A stretch of 64,000 nt of DNA from Sphingopyxis sp. BE259 (GTDB taxonomy: Bacteria; Pseudomonadota; Alphaproteobacteria; Sphingomonadales; Sphingomonadaceae): assembly GCF_031457495.1 (NCBI RefSeq), contig NZ_JAVDWM010000001.1:1290001-1354000 (forward strand), in the 5' to 3' direction. Each line of letters starts with the position of its first letter. The first letter of the stretch is position 1. Under the pieces are notes generated by a model, which had not been told where the DNA came from, searched no databases, and was given only the letters and a program-made list of their open reading frames with translations. The position numbers were made by a program, and so were the translations under genes. Shown piece by piece: positions 17,118 to 26,343 of the stretch.

Positions 17118-18680
17118 ATGGCGGCTTTCGCACGCGTTCGTTTGGTCATGCTCAGCGGCGTGGCCTGTTCTATCCTGGCTGCCTGCGGTGCCGACGGGGT
17201 TGCCTCGCCCGGTGAAGGCGTGATTGTCATTCCCGCGCCGACTCCGGCCCCAACCCCGACCCCAACCCCGACCCCCACGCCGACCGGCGTGACCCCCGCC
17301 GCGAATTGCCCGACCATTGCCGGTCCCGACCAGCTGGCGAACCTCGGCACGATCAGCGGCCCCGGCGGCGAATGGCGCAACTGTGGTTTCCCGACCCGCT
17401 TCACCGCGACGACCGCGATCCCGAAGGTGGCGGGCGTCATTTACTCACTCCCCGGCCGCGTCGATGTCGGCACGGATCAGGGCGCAACCAGCACCAACAA
17501 TGTCGTCACGCTGACGATCGATCCGGGCGTGACCGTGTTCGGCGCGACCGGCGTGTCGTTTCTGGCGGTCAACCGCGGTAACCGCATCGACGCCGTAGGT
17601 ACCCCGACCCAGCCGATCATCTTCACCGGTCGTGGCAACGTGGTCGGCTCGGCGAACGACCAGACGTCGCAGTTGTGGGGCGGCATCGTCCTGCTCGGCC
17701 GTGCGCCGATCACCGACTGCCTCGCCCCTGGTGCGACCCCCGGCACCGCGGCGTGCGAACGCGACACCGAAGGCACCTCGAACGCGCTGTACGGCGGCAC
17801 GCAGGTTGCCGACAATTCGGGCCGCATGTCCTATGTCCAGATCCGCTATTCGGGCTTCGTCCTGTCGGGCAACAGCGAATTGCAGGGTCTGACCCCCTCG
17901 GGCGTCGGCAACGGCACCCAGCTCGACCATATCCAGATTCACAACAGCTCGGACGACGGCATCGAAGTGTTTGGCGGTCGCGTGAACATGAAGCATCTGG
18001 TCGTCACCGGCGCCGAGGACGACGGCCTCGACACCGACGTCGGGTACAAGGGCAATATCCAGTATGTCATCGGTGTGCAGCGCGAAGGCGGTGCGGTTGG
18101 CGATTCGATGATGGAAATCGACTCGAACGGCAACGAAGACACGACGCCGCGCCAGAATGTGAACCTGTCGAACTTCACCTATATCCACCGCAACACCGCG
18201 GCGGGCAACGGCGTGTCGATCCTGGTCCGCGGCGGCGCTGACTACACCTTCGCGAACGGCCTGATTGTGGCGCCCGGCTTCCGCTGCCTCGGCCTCAACA
18301 GCGCGACGACGATCCAGACGACTGGTCCCGACGAAGCCGGTCCGCCGCGCTTCTTCTCGGTGTCGATGCAGTGCAACGCTTCGCCGTTCCGCGGCACCAG
18401 CGGCGTCACCGATGCACAGGTTCAGGCAATCTTCGAAGGCGGCACGAACAACACCGTCGCCTACACGCCGACGCTGACCAACCTGTTCATCAACGGCGCG
18501 ACGGAGACCGCACGTCCGGCCTTCGACGCCAAGACGCTGAACGCCTTCTTCGACACCACCGCCTATGTCGGCGCCGTCCGCGACGCCAATGACACCTGGT
18601 ATCAAGGTTGGACGTGCAACTCGTCGACGGCAAACTTCGGGACCGCCAGCCGCAGCTGCAGCGCCATTCCGACGACCTGA
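17118..18680 (+). CDS. Secreted right-handed beta-helix lipoprotein (ElpS-like?)
   Basis: A 520-residue protein. The signal peptide ends in a lipobox (CSILAAC, lipidated Cys at about residue 23), followed by a Pro-Thr linker (APTPAPTPTPTPTPTPTG, about residues 41-57). Then comes a domain rich in short beta repeats with alternating T, N, G and V, such as LDHIQIHNSSDDGIEVFGGRV and VTGAEDDGLDTDVGYKG, typical of right-handed parallel beta-helices. Six Cys in the body suggest disulfides. It precedes a TonB-dependent receptor and the type II secretion operon. Caulobacter has an extracellular lipoprotein, ElpS, in its Pho-regulated type II secretion locus, and this protein has the right position and class; the homology was not tested. 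CGGAGA before the ATG supports the start. Confidence 0.8.
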   Translation: MAAFARVRLVMLSGVACSILAACGADGVASPGEGVIVIPAPTPAPTPTPTPTPTPTGVTPAANCPTIAGPDQLANLGTISGPGGEWRNCGFPTRFTATTAIPKVAGVIYSLPGRVDVGTDQGATSTNNVVTLTIDPGVTVFGATGVSFLAVNRGNRIDAVGTPTQPIIFTGRGNVVGSANDQTSQLWGGIVLLGRAPITDCLAPGATPGTAACERDTEGTSNALYGGTQVADNSGRMSYVQIRYSGFVLSGNSELQGLTPSGVGNGTQLDHIQIHNSSDDGIEVFGGRVNMKHLVVTGAEDDGLDTDVGYKGNIQYVIGVQREGGAVGDSMMEIDSNGNEDTTPRQNVNLSNFTYIHRNTAAGNGVSILVRGGADYTFANGLIVAPGFRCLGLNSATTIQTTGPDEAGPPRFFSVSMQCNASPFRGTSGVTDAQVQAIFEGGTNNTVAYTPTLTNLFINGATETARPAFDAKTLNAFFDTTAYVGAVRDANDTWYQGWTCNSSTANFGTASRSCSAIPTT

Positions 18681-18698
18681 TCGCTCGCGATCCAATTG

Positions 18699-18733
18699 GG
18701 GAGCGGGCACGCCTGACGGGCTGGCCCGCTCCC
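18699..18733. terminator. Hairpin between the lipoprotein and TonB-receptor genes
   Basis: GGGAGCGGGC (18699-18708) and GCCCGCTCCC (18724-18733) form a perfect 10-bp stem with a 15-nt loop in the 80-bp spacer. No U-tract follows, so it may be an attenuating or mRNA-stabilising hairpin that sets a lipoprotein:receptor ratio rather than a full terminator. Confidence 0.5.
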
Positions 18734-18760
18734 TTCCTGCATGATTTGGGGACTTTCCAC

Positions 18761-21487
18761 ATGACCAAGCGGCCGATCTTTGCCAGCCTGCTCCTCCTCA
18801 GCTCGGCGCTGGTAGCGCCCGCGGCGCTCGCCCAGGATGTCAGCGGCGGCGCGCCCGCATCCGACACCCCGCCAGTGACCACCGAAGCACCCACCGGCGA
18901 AGAACCGGTCGCCGATGATGCGACGGCACCGGATGAGGACGGCGACATTTCGATCCCCGGCGGCGCCGATCAGGAAATCGTCGTCACCGGCCGCTTCACG
19001 CCCAACGTGGTCCGCGCGACCCCCGAAGTTGTGTCGGTCCTCTCCTCCGCCGACATCGCGCGGACCGGCGAAGGCGATATTTCAGGCTCGCTGCAGCGCG
19101 TCACCGGCCTGTCGGTCGTCGGCGGCGGTTTCGTCTATGTCCGCGGGCTTGGCGACCGCTATTCGCTCGCGCTGCTCAATGGTTCGCCGCTGCCCAGCCC
19201 CGAGCCGCTGAAGCGCGTCGTGCCGCTCGACATCTTCCCGTCGAATGTCATCGATTCGACGCTGGTCCAGAAAAGCTATTCGGTGAACTTCCCCGGCGAA
19301 TTCGGCGGCGGCGTGATCAACCTGACCACCAAGTCCATCCCGCGCGAATCCTTCCTGACCCTCAGCGGCGGGATCGGCTGGGACAGCGAGACGACGAACC
19401 AGCTTGGCTATACTTATTATGGCGGCGACACCGACTGGACGGGCTTCGACGACGGTACCCGCGACGTCCCGCCGCTGCTCAAGGCCGCGCTGGCGAGCGG
19501 CAAGCCAATCCTCAACGGCGCCGATTTCACCCAGACCGATCTGAAAGCGATCATGGTCGAACTGGTCAATGCGCCGACCACTTTGCTTCAGCAGAATAAT
19601 CATATTCCGGTCAACTGGTCGGCAGGCGTCACCGGCGGCACGTCGATCGCGTTGCCCGATGGCGAGCTGGGCATCATCGCTACGGCGGGTATCAGCAACA
19701 AATGGCGCACCCGCGATGCGATCCAGCAGACGTCGGTCGATCCCGAACTGGCAGGACCGCCGCAGACCGATTTCCGGCGCGTCATCACCGACAATCGCGT
19801 CGTCGTGAACGGGCTGCTCGGCTTTGGTCTCGAGCTGGGCGAGCACAAGTTTCGCTGGACCAACCTCTATATCCGCGACACGCTGAAACAATCGCGACTG
19901 GGGCTTGGCGTCGATCAGAACGTCCAGCTTCGTGACACGCTGGTGCAGGACACCGCGTGGTACGAGCGTCAGCTAATCAACACCCAACTCGTCGGCGAAA
20001 TGCATTTCGACCGGCTGAAGCTCGATTTGCGCGGCGGTTACGCCAATTCGCAGCGCGAGGCGCCTTATGAGCGCAGCTTCACCTACATCCGTTCGAACCT
20101 GCCGCTCGATCAGGATCCGGTTGGCGACAAGTTCGTCAACGACCTTGGCGGCAACCGCGGCAGCGCGACGGTCGCCTTTTCGGATCTGAACGAGGATCTG
20201 TGGTCGGGCGGCGTCGATGTGTCTTATGAGCTGGCGCCGCGCATCACCGCGACCGTTGGCTATGCGTATAGCGACACACACCGCACCGCAGTCCGCCGGG
20301 CATTCCAGATCCGCGGCTCGAACCTGCCGATCGCAGTGCAGCAGCTGCGCCCCGACTATCTGCTCTCCGACGCGACGATCCAGCTGTACGACATCACGCT
20401 GGTCGAAGCATCGGCACAGGATGGCACGGCGGCGTTCGCAGCCGATCTGACGACCCACGCCGGCTATGCACAAGTCCAGGCCGAGATCCTGTCGGGCGTC
20501 AATATCAATGCGGGGGTCCGTTACGAAGACGCCAAGCAGAGCGTCACGCCGATCGACATCTTCGGCACGGGCGGCAGCGCCATCGTCGAGACCAGCCTCA
20601 ACAATGATTATTGGCTGCCCGCGGTGACGCTGACCTGGGAAGTGGCGCCCGACATGCAGCTGCGCGTCAACGGATCTAAGACGATCGCGCGTCCGCAGTT
20701 TCGCGAGCTGATCGCGCAAATCTATCAGGATCCCGAATCGAATCGCCAGTTCCGCGGCAACCCGTCGCTGGTCGACAGCGAGCTGCTCAACGCCGAAGTG
20801 CGGTACGAATGGTACTTCGCCAAGGATCAGCGTCTGACGGTGGCGGGTTTCTATAAATCGATCGACAATCCGATCGAAACCTACACGTCGATCAGCACCG
20901 ACTCGGTGGCCAACTCCAGCTTTGCCAATGCGCCCAAGGCCACGCTTTACGGCGCCGAGCTGGAAGCGCAGAAATACTTCCCGCTCGACACCTTGTCGGA
21001 TTCTCCCTTTTGGGCGAGCCGCCGCTTGGTCTTGATCGGCAACTACACATTCACCAAGTCGAAAATCAAAGTCGGCGCCGATGACACGACGATCATCAAC
21101 GGCGTGACGTTGAACGCGTCAGACTTCTTCTTCGATGGCTCCCCGATGACGGGTCAGTCGGACCATCTGGTGAACGTCCAGATCGGGCTGGAGGATCAGG
21201 ACAATCTGTCGCAACAGACCTTGCTCCTGACCTATGCCAGCCCGCGCGTCACCAGCCGCGGTCCGTCGGGCCAGCCCGATATTCGCGAAAAGCCTGGCAT
21301 CTCGCTCGATTTCGTGGCGCGGCAGGGGATCAACCTGCTGAACAAGGAAATCGAGCTGAAGTTCGAGGCGCGCAACCTGACGGGCCGTAATTATCAGGAA
21401 GTTCAGGAAAACGGCGACAACCGTCTCTTCCTCAACCGCTACAAGCTCGGCCGGACCTTCTCGCTGAGCGCGTCGCTGAAGTTCTGA
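18761..21487 (+). CDS. TonB-dependent outer membrane receptor
   Basis: A 908-residue protein: signal peptide (MTKRPIFASLLLLSSALVAP), an acidic linker, then a TonB box-like EIVVTGRF at about residue 71. The plug domain follows with VVSVLSSADIARTGEGDI, GFVYVRGLGDRYSLALLNG and NFPGEFGGGVINLTTKS. The 22-stranded barrel ends in the terminal Phe of FSLSASLKF that BAM recognises. It imports a substrate across the outer membrane with energy from TonB. The substrate is unknown; location behind a candidate Pho box and next to type II secretion genes suggests a phosphorus-containing compound, which is inference. The start follows the hairpin after the lipoprotein gene, and the two are probably cotranscribed. 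Confidence 0.92.
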   Translation: MTKRPIFASLLLLSSALVAPAALAQDVSGGAPASDTPPVTTEAPTGEEPVADDATAPDEDGDISIPGGADQEIVVTGRFTPNVVRATPEVVSVLSSADIARTGEGDISGSLQRVTGLSVVGGGFVYVRGLGDRYSLALLNGSPLPSPEPLKRVVPLDIFPSNVIDSTLVQKSYSVNFPGEFGGGVINLTTKSIPRESFLTLSGGIGWDSETTNQLGYTYYGGDTDWTGFDDGTRDVPPLLKAALASGKPILNGADFTQTDLKAIMVELVNAPTTLLQQNNHIPVNWSAGVTGGTSIALPDGELGIIATAGISNKWRTRDAIQQTSVDPELAGPPQTDFRRVITDNRVVVNGLLGFGLELGEHKFRWTNLYIRDTLKQSRLGLGVDQNVQLRDTLVQDTAWYERQLINTQLVGEMHFDRLKLDLRGGYANSQREAPYERSFTYIRSNLPLDQDPVGDKFVNDLGGNRGSATVAFSDLNEDLWSGGVDVSYELAPRITATVGYAYSDTHRTAVRRAFQIRGSNLPIAVQQLRPDYLLSDATIQLYDITLVEASAQDGTAAFAADLTTHAGYAQVQAEILSGVNINAGVRYEDAKQSVTPIDIFGTGGSAIVETSLNNDYWLPAVTLTWEVAPDMQLRVNGSKTIARPQFRELIAQIYQDPESNRQFRGNPSLVDSELLNAEVRYEWYFAKDQRLTVAGFYKSIDNPIETYTSISTDSVANSSFANAPKATLYGAELEAQKYFPLDTLSDSPFWASRRLVLIGNYTFTKSKIKVGADDTTIINGVTLNASDFFFDGSPMTGQSDHLVNVQIGLEDQDNLSQQTLLLTYASPRVTSRGPSGQPDIREKPGISLDFVARQGINLLNKEIELKFEARNLTGRNYQEVQENGDNRLFLNRYKLGRTFSLSASLKF

Positions 21488-21557
21488 GCTCATTCGCCCT
21501 CCTCGTCAGGAAGGGCGGCGAGACTTGGCAGCTTGCTGCCTAGTCGCAGCGGGTGGA

Positions 21558-21587
21558 GTCCATCGGCCTTGCGCAAGGCCGATGGAC
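21558..21587. repeat. Perfect 13-bp stem, 4-nt loop hairpin after the TonB receptor gene
   Basis: GTCCATCGGCCTT (21558-21570), GCGC, AAGGCCGATGGAC (21575-21587). It probably belongs to a sphingomonad intergenic repeat family. It may also end transcription of the receptor gene, although no T-run follows. Confidence 0.75.
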
Positions 21588-21656
21588 CTCGCCCCAACCC
21601 CTCCCCTGAAGGAAAGGGGCTTTCCGACGGCCAACTTCCGCACCAGACTCGCCCAC

Positions 21657-21700
21657 CCGTCAAAAAACTGTAATCTTTCGGTCAACTGATTGTCACCAAT
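21657..21700 (+). promoter_or_regulatory. Candidate PhoB-box array of the type II secretion operon
   Basis: Four consecutive 11-bp units: CCGTCAAAAAA (21657), CTGTAATCTTT (21668), CGGTCAACTGA (21679), TTGTCACCAAT (21690). Each carries GTCA or GTAA at positions 3-6 followed by an AT-leaning tetrad, which is the structure of a Pho box (CTGTCAT plus four bases). The array ends 55 bp before gspC. Confidence 0.6.
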
Positions 21701-21755
21701 CGCCCCTAGGCGATTCGCGACGGCAATTTCAGCCTCAGGGGGACAGGACGATTTC

Positions 21756-22640
21756 ATGGCGACGCTGATGTCCGGATCGGCCTTCAGGCTGCCGCGCGGC
21801 TTGCCCGTGTGGCTGCGCGCGGGTCGGCGCTCGCCGCGCGAGATCGGGCCGGTGCTGCTTGCCGCGCTGCTCGGCGCGTTGCTGGTCTGGCAACTCGTCC
21901 GTCTGCTGTGGACGGTCATGACGCCGCTGTCGCCGCTGGGCGCGTGGCAACCGCAGGCCGCGGTCATCGCCTCGCCCGCCGAACGCCGCGCGCTGTTCGC
22001 CAGTTTCGATCCCTTCTTTCGCAGCGCCCCGCAGGGTCCGGCTTCGGCGACGGTGACCGCGCTCGGACTGACGCTGTTCGGGATCAACATCAACGAAGCG
22101 ACCGGCGGCGGGTCAGCGATCATCGCGGGCGAGGACGGGGTGCAGACCAGCTATGCCGTCGGCGACGAGATCGCGCCGGGCGTCAAGCTCGTCGGCGTCG
22201 CCTTCGATCATGTGCTGCTCGACCGCGGCGGTGCGCGCGAAAGCCTGTTCCTCGATCAGAGCGGCGACGCCGCGGTCGCCGCGCCGGCAACGCCGCTGCC
22301 CGCGCCGACCCCCGAAGTCGGATCGACGGCCGCGACCGGCGTTAGCGCCAGCGGCGAAATGTCGCCCGCGACGCTCAAGGCCGGGGTCGGCTTTGCGCCG
22401 CGCGCCGAAAATGGCCGCGTCACGGGGCTGGTCGTCCAGCCACAGGGTGACGGCGCGGTGTTCCGCGCCGCCGGGCTGCGTCCGGGCGATGTTATCCGCT
22501 CGGTTAATGGGCGCCCGATCGGGTCGGCGGGCGATGCCGCCGCGCTCGCCAATCAGATTGGGCCGGGCGCCCGCATTTCGCTCGAAGTCGAACGCGGCGC
22601 CAGCGTCGTTCCCGTCGCCATCTTCCTCTCGAAGCAATAG
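21756..22640 (+). CDS. gspC: Type II secretion system protein C
   Basis: A 294-residue inner-membrane clamp protein. It has a short cytoplasmic N-terminus, one membrane helix (IGPVLLAALLGALLVWQLV, about residues 29-47), a periplasmic homology region (FFRSAPQGPASATVTALGL ... GVQTSYAVGDEIAPGVKLVG) that contacts GspD, and a C-terminal PDZ domain (GLRPGDVIRSVNGRPIGS). It links the inner-membrane platform to the secretin. ATG 21756 has AGGA 8 nt upstream. It is the first gene of a tightly packed operon running to 33646, preceded by the candidate Pho-box array. Confidence 0.92.
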   Translation: MATLMSGSAFRLPRGLPVWLRAGRRSPREIGPVLLAALLGALLVWQLVRLLWTVMTPLSPLGAWQPQAAVIASPAERRALFASFDPFFRSAPQGPASATVTALGLTLFGININEATGGGSAIIAGEDGVQTSYAVGDEIAPGVKLVGVAFDHVLLDRGGARESLFLDQSGDAAVAAPATPLPAPTPEVGSTAATGVSASGEMSPATLKAGVGFAPRAENGRVTGLVVQPQGDGAVFRAAGLRPGDVIRSVNGRPIGSAGDAAALANQIGPGARISLEVERGASVVPVAIFLSKQ

Positions 22641-22645
22641 GTTTT

Positions 22646-24853
22646 ATGCGTCTCAAATTGTCCCTGATGCTTGCTGCCGCGCTGGTTTCCGCTGCGCCGG
22701 TCCCCGCGGTCGCCCAATACACCCTCAACGTCCGCGACGCCGACATCCGCGCCTTCATTCAAGATGCGGCGCGGATCACCGGGCGGACCTTCGTCATCGA
22801 CGGCCGCGTCAACGGCAAGGTGTCGGTGGTGACCGACCGGCCGCTGTCGCGCAGCGAATATTTCGAGATTTTCCTCTCGACCCTGCGCTCGAACGGTCTG
22901 GTCGCGGTGCCGGGCCCGAACGGCAGCTACCGCGTGCAGCCGATCGACGGCGCCGCGGCGCAGCCGGGCCGCATCGGCAGCGGCGGCGCGGCGCAGAACC
23001 AGTTCGTCACCGAAATCATCCGCCTGCGCCACATCGATGCCGTGGCCGCGGTCGAAACGCTACGCCCGTTGGTCAGCGCGCAGGGATCGCTGACCGCGAA
23101 CCGCAACGCCAACAGCCTGGTTGTCGCCGATTTCGCCGACAATATCCGCCGCATCCGCGCGCTGGCGTCGAGCATCGACCGCGACAGTTCGACCAGCCAG
23201 ATCGTCACGCTGAAAAATGCCGGCGCGCGCGAAATTGCGGCCGCGCTGACCGCTTTGGTCCCGGCGGCGGGCGAGGGCGCACGGGCGCCGGTTGCGATCG
23301 TACCGATCGACAGCAGCAACGCGATCGCGCTGCGCGGCGATCAGGCGATGGTCGCGCGCTTTGTCGCGATGGCGACCGACCTCGATCAAAAGGCGGCGGG
23401 CGGCACCGAGCTGCGCGTCTATTGGCTGGAACATGCCAATGCCGAAACGCTGCTACCGACGATCCAGCAACTGGTCGGCGGCGGCAGCGATCCGGCGCAA
23501 AAGGCGGGCCTGCCGCCCGCGACCACCTCTTCGTCATCGGGCGGCGGGACGAGCACCCCGACGCCTGCCCCGGCGGCACCCGCCAATGTCTCCACGGGTG
23601 GTTCGGGCGGCAGCATCGCCACCCGCGGCCCCGCGATCGTCACCCGCTACGAAGGCGCCAACGCGATCATCGTCGCCGCCAACAGCGACGTCCAGCGCAT
23701 GCTGGGCGAGTTGATCCGTCAGCTCGACAGTCGGCGGCAACAGGTGCTGGTCGAGGCGATCGTCGTCGAGATCGGCGACGATGCCGCCAAGCGGCTGGGC
23801 GTCCAGTTCCTGCTCGGCGGCAAGAATATCCCGTTCGTTGCGACCAGCTACAGCAATGCGTCGCCGAACATCCTGACCCTCGGTGGCGCCTATGCCGCCA
23901 ATCGGCTGTCGCAGGAAACGACGACCGTCAACGGCAACACGACCGTGACCCAGACGAACAGCTCGCTGGGCAACAGCTTGCAGGAAGCGGCCGCGGCGTC
24001 GCTGCTCACCGCGACCGGGGGTTTTGCTGGTTTCGCGGGCGACATCGGCAAGAACACGATTTTCGGCGCGATCATCAACGCGGTGAAATCGGACACGACG
24101 TCGAACCTGCTGGCGACCCCGCATATCGTCACCCTCGACAATCAGGCGGCGAAGTTCCTGGTCGGCCAGGACGTGCCGATCACCACCGGCGAACAGCTGG
24201 GCGACAATTTCGAAAACGCCTTCCGCACCGTCCAGCGCGAAGAGGTCGGGATCAAGCTGGAAGTGACGCCGCAGGTCAATGGCGCGGGCGAAGTGAAGAT
24301 GTTCCTGCGCCAGGAAGTGTCCAGCGTCGCCGGGCCGGTATCGTCTCGCAACAGCGACCTGATCCTCAACAAGCGCGCCTTCGAAACCGTGCTGACCGTC
24401 GACGACGGCGAGATTCTGGCGATTGGCGGGCTGCTCAACGATGACGAGCGCAAGACGATCGAGCGCATCCCGCTGCTCAGCGACATTCCGCTGCTCGGCG
24501 AACTGTTCAAATCGCGCAGCCGGACGCGGTCGAAAACCAATCTGATGGTGTTCATCCGCCCGACGATACTGCGCAATCGCGAGGATAATGCGGCGCTGAC
24601 CGCGCGGCGTTATGGCTATATCCGCGACTTCCAATTGCAACGTAATCCCGATGAGGAGCCCGCGATCGATACGCTTGTGCGCGATTATCTGGGCGCGGTG
24701 CCGCCGGTGCCGACCGAGGCAACCGCCGCCGACATCACCGTCGGGCCGGTCAATCTGCCCGAACTGCGCGGTCCGGATGGCCGGGTGATTTCGACCGATG
24801 TCCCGCCGTCGATCTCGAACGCACCCGCGCCGCCGACCGGAGACTATCCGTGA
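22646..24853 (+). CDS. gspD: Type II secretion secretin
   Basis: A 735-residue secretin. A signal peptide (LSLMLAAALVSAAPVPAVAQ) is followed by N0-N3 domains (N0 begins YTLNVRDADIRAFIQDAARI). A Ser/Gly/Pro linker (SSSSGGGTSTPTPAPAAPA) splits N3, and the secretin core includes VLVEAIVVEIGDDAAKRLG, VPITTGEQ and the terminal signature DGEILAIGGLLNDDERKTIERIPLLSDIPLLG. A C-terminal S-domain-like tail follows. It forms the outer-membrane channel. Its stop overlaps the GTG of gspE (GTGA). Confidence 0.96.
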   Translation: MRLKLSLMLAAALVSAAPVPAVAQYTLNVRDADIRAFIQDAARITGRTFVIDGRVNGKVSVVTDRPLSRSEYFEIFLSTLRSNGLVAVPGPNGSYRVQPIDGAAAQPGRIGSGGAAQNQFVTEIIRLRHIDAVAAVETLRPLVSAQGSLTANRNANSLVVADFADNIRRIRALASSIDRDSSTSQIVTLKNAGAREIAAALTALVPAAGEGARAPVAIVPIDSSNAIALRGDQAMVARFVAMATDLDQKAAGGTELRVYWLEHANAETLLPTIQQLVGGGSDPAQKAGLPPATTSSSSGGGTSTPTPAPAAPANVSTGGSGGSIATRGPAIVTRYEGANAIIVAANSDVQRMLGELIRQLDSRRQQVLVEAIVVEIGDDAAKRLGVQFLLGGKNIPFVATSYSNASPNILTLGGAYAANRLSQETTTVNGNTTVTQTNSSLGNSLQEAAAASLLTATGGFAGFAGDIGKNTIFGAIINAVKSDTTSNLLATPHIVTLDNQAAKFLVGQDVPITTGEQLGDNFENAFRTVQREEVGIKLEVTPQVNGAGEVKMFLRQEVSSVAGPVSSRNSDLILNKRAFETVLTVDDGEILAIGGLLNDDERKTIERIPLLSDIPLLGELFKSRSRTRSKTNLMVFIRPTILRNREDNAALTARRYGYIRDFQLQRNPDEEPAIDTLVRDYLGAVPPVPTEATAADITVGPVNLPELRGPDGRVISTDVPPSISNAPAPPTGDYP

Positions 24854-26343
24854 CCGACCCCGAACCGATCGTCGCGCCCGCAGCGCCGGTCGACATTCCT
24901 TATGGCTTCGCGCGTCAGCATGGCGTGGTGATCGCGCCGGGCGAGGGTGGTGCGTGGCTGGCCACGTTGCGCGAAGATGCCGACCCCGCGATCCTGATCG
25001 AGGTCAAACGCTACCTTGCCCAGCCGCTGCGCGTCGCGACCGCCAGCGTCGCCGATTTCGACCGGTTGCTGTCCGACCATTATGCCGTCGATAGTTCGGC
25101 GGCAGCGATGGCGGGGTCGGTCGGTGGCAACGACGTCGATTTCAGCCTGCCCAGCGCCGAAGATCTGCTCGACAGCGCCGACGACGCCCCCGCAATCCGC
25201 CTGATCAACGCGATCATCGCCGAAGCGGTGCGGCAGGGGGTCAGCGACATCCATATCGAACCCTATGAAAGCGGCCTTGTCGTGCGGATGCGGACCGACG
25301 GGGTGCTGCGCGAACATTTGCGGATGCCGCCGCACGTCGCCCCCGTCGTCGTCAGCCGTATCAAGGTGATGGCGCGGCTCGACATCGCCGAACGCCGCGT
25401 GCCGCAGGACGGCCGCATCGGGCTGACGCTGGCGGGCAAGGCGGTCGACGTGCGCGTCTCGACTTTGCCCAGCCGCGCGGGCGAGCGGGTGGTGATGCGT
25501 ATCCTCGACAAGGATGCCGCGGGGATCGATTTCGACGTCCTCGGCCTGTCGGGCGCCGCCGACCAGATCCTGCGCGAGGCGCTGGCCGAACCCAATGGCA
25601 TCATCCTGGTCACCGGGCCGACCGGATCGGGCAAGACGACGACGCTTTACGCCGCGCTCAAGCAATTGAACGACGGCCAGCGCAATATCCTGACCGTCGA
25701 GGATCCGGTCGAATATGCCGTCGACGGTGTCGGCCAGACGCAGGTCAACAGCAAGGTCGGGCTCGATTTTGCGGCCGGGCTGCGCGCTATTCTGCGCCAG
25801 GACCCCGACGTCGTGATGGTCGGGGAAATCCGCGACCGCGAGACCGCCGATATTGCGGTGCAGGCGTCGCTGACCGGGCATCTCGTGCTGTCGACCGTCC
25901 ACACCAATGACGCGGTGGGAGCGATCACGCGCCTGAAGGATCTGAAGGTCGAGCCCTTCCTGCTCGCCTCGACGTTGCGCGCGGTCATTGCGCAGCGGCT
26001 GGTCCGCAAATTATGCGATCATTGCCGCGAACCGGTGCAGGCCGACAACAGCGTCGCCGCTATGCTCGGGCTCGACATCGGCACCGTCATCTGGCTTCCG
26101 AGGGGCTGCGACCAGTGCGGCGGCACCGGCTACAAGGGCCGGATCGGGGTGTTCGAGGCGATCAAGGTCGACGAAACGGTGCGCCGCTATATCTACAATG
26201 GCGGCGACGAGGCGATGATTACGCGCCATGCCTTTCTGAAATCGCCGACGCTCGCGTCCGCAGCGCGGGCGATGGTTGCGAAGGGGCTGACCACGGCCGA
26301 GGAGGCGATCCGCATCGCGCGGCGCGAGGAAATCGATGCCTGA
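24850..26343 (+). CDS. gspE: Type II secretion ATPase
   Basis: A 497-residue cytoplasmic hexameric ATPase, GTG start. Motifs are Walker A GPTGSGKTTTLYA, Asp box LTVEDPVEY, Walker B LRQDPDVVMVGEIRD, and the His box GHLVLSTVHTNDA. The zinc-binding tetracysteine site is CDHC ... CDQC, which is typical of GspE rather than PilT. It powers pseudopilus assembly through GspF and GspL. It overlaps gspF by eight bases. Confidence 0.97.
   Translation: MTDPEPIVAPAAPVDIPYGFARQHGVVIAPGEGGAWLATLREDADPAILIEVKRYLAQPLRVATASVADFDRLLSDHYAVDSSAAAMAGSVGGNDVDFSLPSAEDLLDSADDAPAIRLINAIIAEAVRQGVSDIHIEPYESGLVVRMRTDGVLREHLRMPPHVAPVVVSRIKVMARLDIAERRVPQDGRIGLTLAGKAVDVRVSTLPSRAGERVVMRILDKDAAGIDFDVLGLSGAADQILREALAEPNGIILVTGPTGSGKTTTLYAALKQLNDGQRNILTVEDPVEYAVDGVGQTQVNSKVGLDFAAGLRAILRQDPDVVMVGEIRDRETADIAVQASLTGHLVLSTVHTNDAVGAITRLKDLKVEPFLLASTLRAVIAQRLVRKLCDHCREPVQADNSVAAMLGLDIGTVIWLPRGCDQCGGTGYKGRIGVFEAIKVDETVRRYIYNGGDEAMITRHAFLKSPTLASAARAMVAKGLTTAEEAIRIARREEIDA

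Noticed and set aside
16867..17223. Frames upstream of and overlapping the lipoprotein start
   Set aside because: They cover the candidate Pho-box array and the ribosome binding site, overlap the lipoprotein gene out of frame and resemble no protein.
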